Source of the DNA: Diogma glabrata
Lineage: Eukaryota > Arthropoda > Insecta > Diptera > Cylindrotomidae
Direction of reading: 5' to 3'
Length of the DNA stretch: 64,000 nucleotides
Assembly: GCA_963693315.1 (NCBI GenBank)
Contig: OY856186.1
Coordinates: 135,968,396 to 136,032,395 of the forward strand
Shown here: positions 11,273-22,899 of the stretch, one piece after another
Position numbering within the stretch: the stretch's first letter is position 1
Layout of the letters: the number at the start of each line of letters is the position of its first letter
The notes under the pieces: generated by a model
What the model saw: the letters and a program-made list of their open reading frames with translations, nothing else
What the model was told of the DNA's origin: nothing
The model's database searches: none
Program-made: the position numbers and the translations under genes

Positions 11273-13070
11273 TTAATGATCATATTCGCTGCAGTCGAAA
11301 GCGTTTGTCTGGGTCACCCAAAAGATAAAATTATTACAGTTGGTGATTATAATATGCCAAACATAAAATGGGACAACCTGCTGTCATCTACGTTTAACGA
11401 AAGGACTAGTTTATAATTTAATTCACTCAATCTGTCTCAATCAATATTGACATAAAATATAACTTAAAAATTAATCAAAATAATGTAATCCTTGATTTAG
11501 ATCTTTCAAATTGTAACGTAAAAGTATCAAGAAATAATTTACCATTATAGTGCTGCTATATTTGCATCATCCTTTTTTTAAGGCTATTATCGATTTTAAA
11601 AAAATTAAGTTCGCGAAAGTTTAAGTTTAAAAACAACAGAATGTAAATAAAATTAATTATGATCTTTTCTATGACCAAGAGCAAATTAATTGGGAAGGAG
11701 AATTATGATTAGAAGATGTAAATTTAATGGTTCATAAGTTTTATGATATAATCTTTGAAACTACAAATTGAGCATGCTTTTGCAGACTATTTTCAATCTG
11801 TACATGTAACATGAATCCTCTACGTATACTCGTCAACATAGCTCACCAAATAGTTGTAATAATCACAGTTTGAGCAAAATTGAATTAAACAAAATTATGA
11901 TTCTTAATATATTAAACCTGGTCCAGACACTTTAACTCCATTCTTTAAAAAAAACAAAGGTTTTGTGTGCTTGGTAAATCTTTTGTTTATAATTTTTAAA
12001 AGTCCTTGGAATCTGGTATTTTGCCGGATATTTGGAAAATAACTTTTATTACTCCAGTTCATAAAGATCGGATAGTCGATGAAATAAAAAAGTATAGACC
12101 AATCTCAAAATTAAACGTTATCGCGAAATTATTTGAAAAATTGTAACAGAATAGATTTTTTTTCTCAATACAGTCTTATATCGATCCAAATCAACATGGT
12201 TTTTTCAGATCTCGATCCACCCTTACTAACCTTTTACCGTAGACAGAATTTTTGTGCAGAAATATGGACAAAAAATTGTTGAACAGATGCTATGTATGCG
12301 CTGTTGGATAAACTATTAAACAATGGAATACATGAAGACCTACTTCGATGGGTTGGAAGTTATATAACAAATAGAATGCAGCATGTATATATAAAGGAAT
12401 TTAAGTCACATGAATTTCACGTCAAATCAGGCGTTCCACAAGAATCATATTTAAGGACCTCTTCTTTTTATAATCATTATGAATGATGTTGGCAATTAAT
12501 TAAGCATTCCAAATACATTTTATATGCTGACGATATAACAATATTTAAATCTGCAGAATTCATTTCAGACTGCTTAGAATTACAATGCGATATTGGAAGG
12601 TTTGCAATTTACTGTAAACAATTTTGCTTAACATAGAATATAATGATAATGATGATGTACCGAAAACAAAATTGATTAAAGATCTGGGCATCCTTTTTTA
12701 TAGCAAATTAAATTTCATTGATCACATAGAGAAAACTGTGAATAAAGGTTTAAATTTGTTAGGTTTCGTTATAAGGTCATGTTATAAATTCTGTAATGTT
12801 GGAACGTTAACAACTTTATTTAAATCGATTGTTCGAAGTCATTTTGAGTATGCATCAATCATATGGTCTCCATTCTATTTCACGCACATTAGTAAAATAG
12901 AAAAAATCCAAATAAAGTTTATCAATCATTAATCAATACAGAAAACTAATTCCAAATGATATATACAACAAGCGTCCTATGTATAAATTTTAAGTACTTT
13001 AAAATTGAAGAACTTTGAAGAACGGATTAATGAAGTCAGTTTTATTTCTCTTTGGTTCTTTAAGAGGAAG
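11273..13070 (+). pseudogene. Decayed CR1/jockey-type LINE (endonuclease and reverse transcriptase)
   Basis: Plus-strand fragments in order: an endonuclease remnant at 11310-11400 (IITVGDYNMPNIKWDN, the GDxN motif); the start of the reverse transcriptase at 12010-12145 (LPDIWKITFITPVHKD, KKYRPISKLNVIAKLFEKL); QHGFFRSRSTLTNLL near 12190; the stretch 12292-12460 ending VKSGVPQES, the motif B region; LYADDITIF near 12520, the catalytic YADD; and a thumb-like part at 12624-12932 (LGILFYSKLNFIDHI, IVRSHFEYASIIW). Many stops and frameshifts separate them. It is more decayed than LINE-A and not the same family. It lies inside the gap that splits RTE-B. Confidence 0.8.
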
Positions 13071-14289
13071 CATAGACTCCCAAAGCTACTTACACATAAT
13101 TTACCTAAATATGTCCAATAAGAGATTTCATGTCGAGTCATCTAAATAAAACAGAGGTCATTTTTCACCCTTAAATACAATGGTTAGAAATTTTGTCGAG
13201 GCATCCCAAAAAAACAAAATAATGACGAATATTTTTCTTGATAGTTCTATTTCCTTTTAAAAAAGTCCAAGCGGCACGTATATCCGCTAGAAATAGGTAG
13301 ATTTCGGGATCAGCTTTGTGTACAAATAGAATTGGATGTGTCAGATTAGTTTAAATAAAAAAATTAAGTAGAAACAGAATAATCTAAAAAATTCATCAAA
13401 CCATTCACCAAATACATTAACGGAAACTACTCTATCAATGCGATCTCGGAACAATTTTGTTTAATTTGATTAAAACTTCTTTTAATAACGTATTAAGTCC
13501 ACCAAAGAGCAAATAAACGTTCTCACAACATCACACTTACAATACCACCACACATAATTTATAATCAAAAATTATCAAACAACTTTTACACCTCAAATAA
13601 CGCAAATATCTATCAATTTAGGAAAACTTTTGTAAATGTGTAATCAATATGCATATATTTATTTCAACTAACCCACTTCCAAATATTCCAATTTACGAAG
13701 AAAATATTCCTTAATTTAAAACAATAACGACTCAGATTTGTTTTAATTTTTTTTAAATTTTTGCGAAAAAAATAAAAACTCAAAAAAACAAACAATTTTT
13801 TTAATTTTAATTTATTTAACATTTTTATATATATAGGTATTTGTTGTTGTAAATGTATGGCGTGAAAGTACCATGCATTAGATTAGTATAACGCTAGTTC
13901 CATTGAAACCCCTTGTGTTAGAAAGCTGAAAATCTCAGAGGTTATAGTTGAAAAGTTTATCTAAAAGCTAGTATGAGTTTAAACAACATAAACTCAAAAA
14001 TGAGGAAGGCATGGCGGTTTGCGTTTGTTTTCGATTTAACAGCCCCGGTGTCTCAACCTCTAGACTTGAACTACTTTTTTTAAATTTTGGAAAGATTTAT
14101 GTTGTATCTACGTGTGCAAAAGTTTTCAAATGTGAGATTGGCCATTTTCAGCAAGATCAAGAACAACAAAGTTTATTAAATTTTTAAGCATTTTTTTATG
14201 TTATCTTACTGTTAAGTGGTACATGTTTTTATGGAAAAGTGTAAGTTTCCGTTTTTGTATCTAAATTTTCATATATAAAATAAAATAAA
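13071..14289. other. Unassigned AT-rich DNA
   Basis: This follows the LINE relic and may hold its 3' remnant. I recognise no coding sequence or clear repeat. Confidence 0.4.
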
Positions 14290-14870
14290 AATCGCCGCAC
14301 ATCAAATCATTCTTCTCAGCTCAGCCTCCCTTGAAACATTCATATGTTTGGTTTTATCGTAATTAATTTGCAGACCTATTTTTCTAGCACTACTCTCAAG
14401 CGACTTGAAAGTCTCACTCACAATAGCTTCACTACGACCGAGCTTATCCTCATCATCATCAGCGGTCAAAATCATCAGCGTAAGCGATCATCTGTACTTA
14501 TTGACAAGATATTGTTAGTCGGTAGGTTCTTTTGACAGCACACATATTCCAATACTAAATTAAAGAGTATAAGAGAGATAGCATCACCTTGTCTCAAACC
14601 GGAGTCGACTTTAAATATTTGATATTTCGTTCTCTATACTCGTACACAGCAGTGAGAGTTCTGTACTGTCATTTTGAAAAGTGAAACCAGTTTACCAGTA
14701 AAAGGATTGATTTTGTCTAGCAAAATGTATGAAAAGATCTTATTGCCCAGCATATAAGTAGAGCGATTCTCCTGTAGTTTACACATTGTAGGCGAATGCC
14801 TTTTTTATCGATTGGTATCAGCATAGCTAAGTTCCAGTCCATATCATGGGAGAAACATTTTCGACTAGAA
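14290..14870 (-). pseudogene. RTE-B: reverse transcriptase part
   Basis: Minus-strand reading gives DWNLAMLIPIDKKGIR and VNYRRIALL (reverse transcriptase start), then after a deletion SGLRQGDAISLILFNLVLEY (motif B region), TADDDEDKLGRSEAIV (a changed motif C; the family has YADD or similar), and IGLQINYDKTKHMNVSRE. It stops at RRMI, almost where the fragment at 11207 (GDERIEGVKSFKYL) starts in RTE-clade proteins. The two are therefore best read as one element split by about 3.1 kb of later sequence. Both breakpoints carry the word GGCGAT. Much decay; no activity possible. Confidence 0.8.
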
Positions 14871-14974
14871 ACATATAAAACATACATAATCAAGTAATAT
14901 TTGAATGACATGAAATGCAAATGAACATTAAATTTAACATGAAGTATTGTTCTATCCAGCTTCAGCTACTCCCA

Positions 14975-15640
14975 ACAAATAGGAACAGTTGGAAAATATT
15001 AAGTTTTTGCAGATTGAATTTCGTTTTTTAACAAAAGTTGTAATTGGGGAGAAGTTTTTTGAGAATTTTTTTGTGTGATTTCAGGTGCCACCACTTAAAT
15101 AATAGCAACAGTATTAAAATATCACGTTGTGCAAATTAAATGTCGTTTTTTTACAAAAGTTGTTATTAATAGGAAGATGTTTTTTTCAGAAATTTCTGTG
15201 TGACTCACGGTTTACCAATTCTAAATATGAAATAGGAAAGTTGGAAAATATAAGATAGTTGCAGATTAAATGTTGTATTTTACGAAAGTTGTAATTAAGG
15301 AACATGAAGTATTGTGAGCGGTTTTTTGGTTAAATCCACTCCTTCGGTCATTGATGATTAATAGTTACAGTTGGAAAATGCTAACTTGTTGCAGACTAAA
15401 CGTCGTTGTTACCAAAACTAATAAATAACAATATCATGTCGATACATATTAAACGCCGTTTTTTCTCAAAAGTTGTAATTAATAGAAAACATACATTTCC
15501 ACTAAATAGAGCTAAGTTTGCTAATTCTACTAAGTTTTGTTGGAAGTTATGGGTTGTAAAATGTCAGATCGTGTCAGAATCACTGTGTTCTCCAAAAAAG
15601 TTGTAATTATTGAAAAGAAACATTTAGACTAAATGGAGGG
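14975..15640. repeat. Degenerate tandem repeat, ~125 bp unit
   Basis: Units share the order CAGTTGGAAAATAT, TTGCAGATTAAATGTCGT, TTTTACAAAAGTTGTAATT. They start near 14983, 15106, 15237, 15367 and 15430, the last ones shortened. A further unit lies at 16252-16330, beyond the deleted LINE-A copy, so the array was split by that insertion. Confidence 0.7.
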
Positions 15641-15649
15641 CTTTTCTAA

Positions 15650-16240
15650 GACGGGTTTTGGGTTAATATGCTATTGACATACGAGTTAACGTGAGATATC
15701 ACATACCACTGGCAATAGCAGTGAGATATCACTAGCCAAGGTGACATCTTAGGGGTGGTGGCGGATGAACTGTATTCAGTCAACGGTAGCACCCTCAATC
15801 TTAGCTGTGAAAAAAATCCTTGATGATGAGACGCTATTGCTTCCTTGAGGAAACGAGCCTTCATATCACATAGTTGTGTGGGTTTTAATCCTCAAGAAAG
15901 ACGGTGCGTCACAGGATCAAGGAATATGCAACCAGCTGGATTATTGGCAACTACATTTTTGTTTTGTTTCAGCGAATTTTTGTAAAAATTTTCTATTTAC
16001 TTTACTTTATTCTCTATACGCTATCATAAAATATTGGCCTAAGTCATATTTTGTCAGTGATAGGATTTTTTGTTTAGTTATCCATTCTTTAACTAAAAAT
16101 ATAAAAAAAACAAAAAAAGAAATATTTACGTCCATCAACACCTTTGAACGTATGTTGTGTGGGACCTTGGTCTTAAAAGGTTTTTATGTGTTATTGTGAC
16201 ACATATTGTAATTCCTACTGCACAACACATTTTATTAAAA
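15650..16240 (+). mobile_element. Internally deleted LINE-A copy 1 (non-autonomous)
   Basis: 15665-16110 matches the LINE-A 5' UTR at 18.34-18.77 kb (CATACGAGTTAACG, GGTGGCGGATGAACTG, GCTGGATTATTGGCAAC, TTAGTTATCCATTCTTTAA). It then jumps at about 16125 to the last codons and 3' UTR of LINE-A (CATCAACACCTTTGAACG, GTCTTAAAAGGTTTTTATG, TTATTGTGACACATATTG) and ends in poly(A). Compared with the full form the whole of ORF2 except its last ~15 codons is missing. The same junction is present in copy 2 at 60.8 kb. The first ~25 bases of the 5' UTR are absent here. Confidence 0.8.
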
Positions 16241-16330
16241 AAAAAATATAGGAACAGTTGGGTTGGAAAATATCAGTAAATGTCATATGCAATTTCGTAT
16301 TTTACAAAAGTTGTAATTCTCGTAAAGAAA

Positions 16331-18317
16331 CATTTACGAAATTATGTGATTTTGTATTAGCTTTGAAAATTTTAGAAAATAAATTATTAGTTGTCATTAA
16401 TATGCGTTCCTGAGATTGGAGTGCATTTAAAAAAACATATAAATAAACATTAACTACAGAAGAAAATAATGTAGCACTGTAAAATTTTAATCTATCGTTA
16501 ATGGCAATGTTTTTAAATACAAATGGAATATTACTCCATTTATTTTCGTAATGTTAGAATCAGAACGGTGAACGTTGCTTCGGTCAATTTATCTTGACGA
16601 ATTTTTTAATTATATATTTGGATTTTTTTGTATTTTTTTTATATAATTGTATATTTTTAAAAAATAAATGTATTTTTCCAACCCTGGTCTTAAGAGCCTA
16701 GATATTTTTTTACAAATTTTAATATTATCTTTTTGTGGGTTGAACCTTGTAACAAACAACCAATCGAATTGTTTAACATACAAGAACAACATTCATGACT
16801 TATCACTAAAAATGTCACTATAAATTGTTTGATTTTCTAATTTATTTGTTGACATTAAAAAATGGTTGTTCTATAGTGTTTTAATATATTTGTTAGCCGT
16901 TTTTCTTTTCTTCTTAAATAATTGATGGAGTTTGATGTCTTTTATGTTTTCCGATCGTTCGAATCTATATAATTTTATATTTATTTTTTTTATTTGTTCA
17001 AAAAGAATAAATTTCCCTAAAAAGAATTTAAGACAAAAAAATTAGGAAATAAGTAAAAATTTAAAGAAAAACCATCAATAAAAGTTTGTTGTGGTAAACA
17101 TTAGCTCTTGGTTATTTGTTATATTAAAATTAAGATGAAAATAGTAAAGTTAGAAGTAAAATTTAACAAGCAACCCATTTTATTTATGTTGGTGTTTAAT
17201 GTAGGTAGGGTAGACTGATAAATTATTTGTCTAAGATGTCCAAAAGAATGCTTAATTATATAAATTGTAATAGCATTAGCTTTAAAACGTAATATTGTCG
17301 CAACCTTAGTATATTGATGGATTAGGATTACTGTGTTGAAACTAGCACACACAATCAAACCTAATTTCAACGTGACTTGTCTTGCTTGATTGTGACTTGT
17401 CCACTATTTCTTGCTCAAAATTAATAATTTAATCACAACAATAAAAATATTTCTAAAATAAAAAAAAAATGGAATCAAAATCTATTTCAAATATTTTTAC
17501 TATACACTTGACTTCTCTATATATTTGCGATTACGATTGCATTTTCCACTAAATTTAATTTTCAAACAAAAATATAAATGTATATGGCTATGGCTATACT
17601 TTTCGTTTTCTTTTTTTCCAACATAAAATGAAAAATCGAAAGAAAATGGATAAATTTTATTTTATTCCATTCAAACCTAACAATGAATTTAAGAATGAAG
17701 AAAAAATTGATTGTTCATGTTTTCTTTCGATTTTTTTCTTTTGTGCGTTATTTTTCAGTTTCCCCTAATTTTCATTCTTTCTGATAGTTGTTTTTTGTGT
17801 ACTTTAAGTTTTACCTCTCTCAATTTGTATGTACATATATACATTTATGTAGCGGTTGTTGTTGTTCTCATATTGAATTTTTCTTTGGAAACAGAAATAC
17901 AAATAAACATGAAATTTTAAAAAGAAAGACATATGGTTTATATACCTCAAAACGCTACCTGTGTAGCAACCACATTTATTTTGAATGTAGTATATATCAA
18001 CGTGAAAAATATGCTTTTGTGCTATATTTTGTGAATATAATAACATGCGCTGTTGCTATTACAATAGAAAAAAAAATTAAATTATTTGGGCTCTAAAACT
18101 ATATAACATACATTGCTTTTTGTATGATGGTTGTATATCAAGAAGTACATAGTAGGATTTTTTTCGTATTTGGTAGGTAAAAATCGAATTTTTTTATAAT
18201 ACTTTGAATTGAAAATGATGTTTGATTTCAGAAATTCGACATTTAGATATAGATAACAGTTAATATATGTAGCAAATTCACCTTAGTATTAGCTAGCTAA
18301 ATGGCTTGTGAAATCGT
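16331..18317. other. AT-rich DNA, nothing recognised
   Basis: No supported gene or repeat. Short open frames at 17119-17370 and 17711-18096 are hydrophobic or AT-driven and overlap on both strands. Confidence 0.5.
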
Positions 18318-19680
18318 AGAGTATACTACCCCGCGTACTTCAGTCCCTATCATTGAAATATGAGTTAGCGTGGCAATGGTAGGAGATATCATTAGCCAAC
18401 ATGATATCTTAGAGTGCTGGCGGACAAACTTTAATCAGTCAACGTCAGCACTCCCAGTCTCATCTAGGCAGCGTTGTAATAATACCTGTAGCTCATTAGC
18501 TCTTCCGAAAAATGAAACCAACATATAATTATTTGTGGGCTTTGTGCCTCGATTGAGGTGGTGAGTGGTGCGTCTGTGGTGCGCTGCATCAGCTGGATTA
18601 TTGTCAATTGGTTTTGTTTGTTTTCTGAAAATTTCTCACAATTTGTTTTTCACTTATTATTTTGTTATTATTTCTTCATTTTATCATGAAATATTGGCAT
18701 ATGTCATATTATATTGTATGATAAGATTTTTTGCTTGGTTATCCATTCTTTAATAAAACATAAAAAAAAAGAAACCTTTTGATACACATATGGTAGTACA
18801 ACAGAAAGGATATAAGTCTGCAAGTGGTAAAACAAATATGCGCAATCCACCCGCCCATAAAGCGGCCTGTCCACGGTATTTGCAGGGACAACACATATAT
18901 GAATCAATAAAAACTTTTAAAATACATGTTCAAAACATTTGCGGATTGAACGCTAACGATGACCACGTGTAACATCATCTTGAGCATGACAAACCGAACA
19001 TTCTCTTCCTTACAGAAACACAAGTTTCTGAAAATTTTCTCTCTATAGAATGCTTAATTCCAAATATAGGCTTGAATCAGCTTTCAAACTCCATGAATGC
19101 GTATGCCCATTCGTTGCGTATACACGCTTTCCAAATTTTGAACTACACGGTGGTGGCTTTAATACAATGGTTTTAAAGATTTGTCTTCCAGAAATGACTT
19201 TTTTTACAATAGCTTTATACCGGTCCCCCAACAAACGTAACCCAAACTCTTTTAATTTCCTGCAAAAAATTATGGACGAGATTAGAGCGAAGTCCCCTAA
19301 TTGTGAGGTTATTGTTACCGGTGACTTCAACGTCCACAACAAATCATGGTTGGAATTCTCCAAATCAACCGACGATGTTGACAATAGTGGAAAACTGACA
19401 GAAATTTTTGCAAATTATTAAAAACCCAACTATCACTCCCCGTAATGGCGGTGATAATAGTTTTCTTTTAGATCTCTATCTTACCATAATGCCAGATATT
19501 ACGAGTGTCAAAGTCGCGAAAGGTAGTATTGGAAATTCTGATCATTATTTAATCTCATCAGTTATCAAAACTGGGTAGCGAAAATCCGAAATTCTACGTC
19601 CGCGCCGTGCTACCTGGGTAACGCTAACAGAATTAGGTTGGTGCAGTTGAGAGGGGCAGAGTAAATACTGCTTATACTCA
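18318..19680 (+). pseudogene. LINE-A: 5' UTR and endonuclease half
   Basis: A 5' UTR of about 470 bp starts near CCCCGCGTACTTCAGTCCC. A likely ORF2 start is the ATG at 18790, and the APE-type endonuclease follows: IHVQNICGLNANDDHV near 18920, then after a stop NILFLTETQV, IALYRSPNKRN near 19210, VTGDFNVHNKSWLEF near 19320 (the GDFN motif), and IGNSDHYLISSVI near 19530 (the SDH motif), ending near RRATWV at about 19610. At least three frameshifts or stops break it. RTE-A sequence starts directly after. The reverse transcriptase half resumes at about 27.41 kb, with roughly 600 bp of coding sequence missing between the halves. Confidence 0.8.
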
Positions 19681-19682
19681 AT

Positions 19683-20283
19683 GATTCTGCACCATGGCGA
19701 GTCATTGGCGCCACAAAACCAATGCAACTCAAGCATCTGTTCTCCATGTAAGGGGCGGCTTGGAGCGGGCGTCTGTCTTGGATCAAGCGGCTCGCTATAT
19801 AAACGTGTATCAAGCGTCTGTTCTCCATGTTAGGGGCGGTTTGGAGCGGGCATCTGTCTTGGATCAAGCGGCTCGCTATATAAACGTGTAAAAAGGTTGT
19901 TTCTGGTGACCTTAAGATGCAGAACGAACCCATTCACGAAAATTTGGGTTGGGCGAAGGGCTAACACCCCATTTCCGTAAAAAAATTATTGTCATGGATT
20001 CTGTACACAGGCCTCGGAATATCTTGGATTTATCATTGGAACGACCTCGGCAACTGTACCCGGACTACGATTTAAAAATGGGAACTTGGATCGTGCTAAG
20101 CCTTAGAAGACCAGGAGATCTCCTAAAACTTACAAACCAAATCGATAGCTACACACTAGATATAGTGGCATTACAAGAACTAAGATGGCCAGGGAGTGGA
20201 ATCCACGAAACAGCCAAGGGGTACACTCTCTACTATTGCGGTCAAGAAAACGGAGGACAATTTGGAGTTGGCTTTCTCATACA
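19683..20283 (+). pseudogene. RTE-A: 5' UTR and start of ORF
   Basis: A 5' leader with two 81-bp repeats precedes an open frame. From the methionine at 19994 it reads to MGTWIVLSLRRPGDLLKL, DIVALQELRWPGSG and QFGVGFLIH, the standard N-terminus of RTE-clade endonucleases (GTWNVRSL, ALQExRWxG, GVGF). The frame is uninterrupted until position 20283, where a 4.8-kb insertion begins. The rest of the protein resumes at 25050. One substitution is visible: I-V in place of the usual N-V in the GTWNV motif, which removes an endonuclease asparagine. Confidence 0.85.
19730..19890 (+). promoter_or_regulatory. RTE-A 5' UTR tandem repeat (81 bp x 2) with TATA-like word
   Basis: CAAGCATCTGTTCTCCATG starts at 19730 and its near copy at 19811; the two units differ at a few bases. 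Each ends GGCTCGCTATATAAACGTGT, a good TATA-box match. Tandem 5' UTR monomers drive transcription in some LINEs, so a promoter role is a reasonable inference; nothing here proves it. Confidence 0.55.
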
Positions 20284-20694
20284 CACTCAAAAAAAAACCA
20301 AGTGAAACTAATAAAATTCTACATACATTTTACAATTTTTTTATAAATATACAACACACAAAATTTTTTGTAAAATTTACATTTTTACAATATATATTGT
20401 CATTGTGAAAAAAAATATTTATAAACACTACAAATTCTTTTATTCACATACAACAAAGGATTGTAAGGTTTATAAATTAAATTATGAAAATGGCAGAAAC
20501 ATTTTTTGGTTTAATAAATATTTTGTGAAATCATCAAACTAAATATTTTAGTTTATCAGAGCTATTGTAAAATTTATGCAATTTATTATTATATTATATA
20601 TTATCACAAAAGTTTTAGAAAAAGAACAAACCCTTTTATAGTATCAACAAAAAGCAATTATGGATTTAATAACATTTTTTTGTAATATATACAC

Positions 20695-21184
<490 letters not shown>

Positions 21185-22325
21185 ATATCATATGGGAACC
21201 CCGTTATTAAATAAAACCCTTTTTTTGCATACATTTGTTATATTTTGTAAACAATTTATAGTTAAAATTTTTTACAATATTTTAGAATTCGGTATGTTGA
21301 ATGGATTTTTGTTTACTAAATTATAATGGCAGTTTCTTCTCTAATTTATCAGGAGTTATTCAAAGAACACGGTAACGTTTCTGGGTATCCGGCACACTAA
21401 AGCATAAAGATACATGTCTGTTTCCATTTTTTTCGTCCCTTCATGTGATATTTACTTGTATTAAATGAAATAAAATTGCAGATTATCTTTTTGCTGTAAT
21501 ATTGAGAAAATTTCTACGTCACTCATTGGTTTTACATTTTCTTGGAGCATTGGTTTCGAGGAAGTTTCTTAGTTTTCATCTTACTTTGCCATTTTAAATC
21601 TTTTTCGGTCTGTGAAAAAATTTAAAAAATAAATATTTATCAACTTTTTCACCAAACTTACATGCTGCTTGTTTATATTTACCAATTTGTAACCTTATGG
21701 TTTCCTCTACTGTTGTAAATTAAGAAATATAGCTCCCGTTGAGGCGTTGAATTTAAATAATTTGAGACTTGAAACACAAGCATTTTTCCTTTGGTTTAGT
21801 TCTGCCCATGAACAATTATTTTTTTGTCATGAACAGTTCTTAGTTCAGTTATAACTACGGCTACTTTTTAAAAACCATGAGTTCTGTAACTGTTTAATTT
21901 AATAAGCTACTGGACAGATTTTAAATTTTTTTGTTGTGTTTAAAGGTTAAAGAAAGATTTTGATAATAATATTTTAAAGTTATAATTTTTTAAGAATTTA
22001 CTACGCAAAACCTCATTGATCGTTTTTTATATTTTCTTCTATAATTTTAAAACTTTATTAATTCATAAAAATTTAGGTTTTGGCGATATTTTTTGGAAAT
22101 TATAGAAATTTTTGAATAAATCTATAAAGATGAAGTTTTTTTTATAAATTTCCATAGTTTTCAAAAAAAAATCGCCAAAATCTAAATCTTTGGTATTATT
22201 TAGAAAAGTAATGAAATTATAAGGCAAAAAATAAAATTCAACGGAGATTAATTAATTAATTAATTTTTTAATTCTTTTTATTATAACAACTACTCAAAAA
22301 TTGTAATTGTATTTATTTTAACTAA

Positions 22326-22445
22326 AAAATAGTACATTATTTAATTAGGAGCTAAAGTGATACTTTTTGTGTTGAGTCTATAGTTTGACAATTATAGACG
22401 AAACACAAAAAGTCACTTTAGCTCCGAATTAAATACACTATTTTT
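22326..22445. repeat. Hairpin, ~50-bp arms
   Basis: Left arm AATAGTACATTATTTAATT-GGAGCTAAAGTGA is mirrored by TCACTTTAGCTCCGAATTAA-TACACTATT. A loop of about 20 bases lies around 22376-22395. Possibly a small fold-back element or a transposon end. Confidence 0.7.
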
Positions 22446-22832
22446 TCGGCAAACGTTTAAATTTTTTATAAATATGAAATTAATACATCAAACTTTTTAT
22501 AAATATGACTTTGTATCGTCATAATTACTTCCAAAAAAGAGAAAAAAACATTTAAATTTGTATGAATAAAATTGTTTTATCAAAGCAGCCTTTTCAAAAT
22601 TTCATAATATGAGAATCAACTTATTTTTTGTTGTCATGGTTATACAATATGTTTGAAAAAATAACAAACTAACAAATAACAAATGCTACTTTACAGCCTC
22701 CGTAATATAAAATAAAAATGGCGTTACTTTTGCTGTCGCTAGACGTTACTTTTGCTGTCAGGCTAAAAAGTAAGACTTTAGCTAACTCCCTAGCGGCAGT
22801 AAAGTTAAACTTTACAGCCGTTTGCCGAAAAA
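22441..22832. mobile_element. Possible small MITE with TTTTTCGGCAAACG ends
   Basis: TTTTTCGGCAAACG at the left is matched by CGTTTGCCGAAAAA at the right. The interior has no coding capacity. The inverted words are only 14 bases and I see no certain target duplication. Confidence 0.45.
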
Positions 22833-22899
22833 GACTTTTATTAGCAAAACAAAAAAAAATTAAAAGGCGTTAAGTAGTTCGTGAAATACATCAAATTGA

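Noticed and set aside
17711..18096. Hydrophobic open frames
   Set aside because: Overlapping frames on both strands in AT-rich DNA, no start context or motif.
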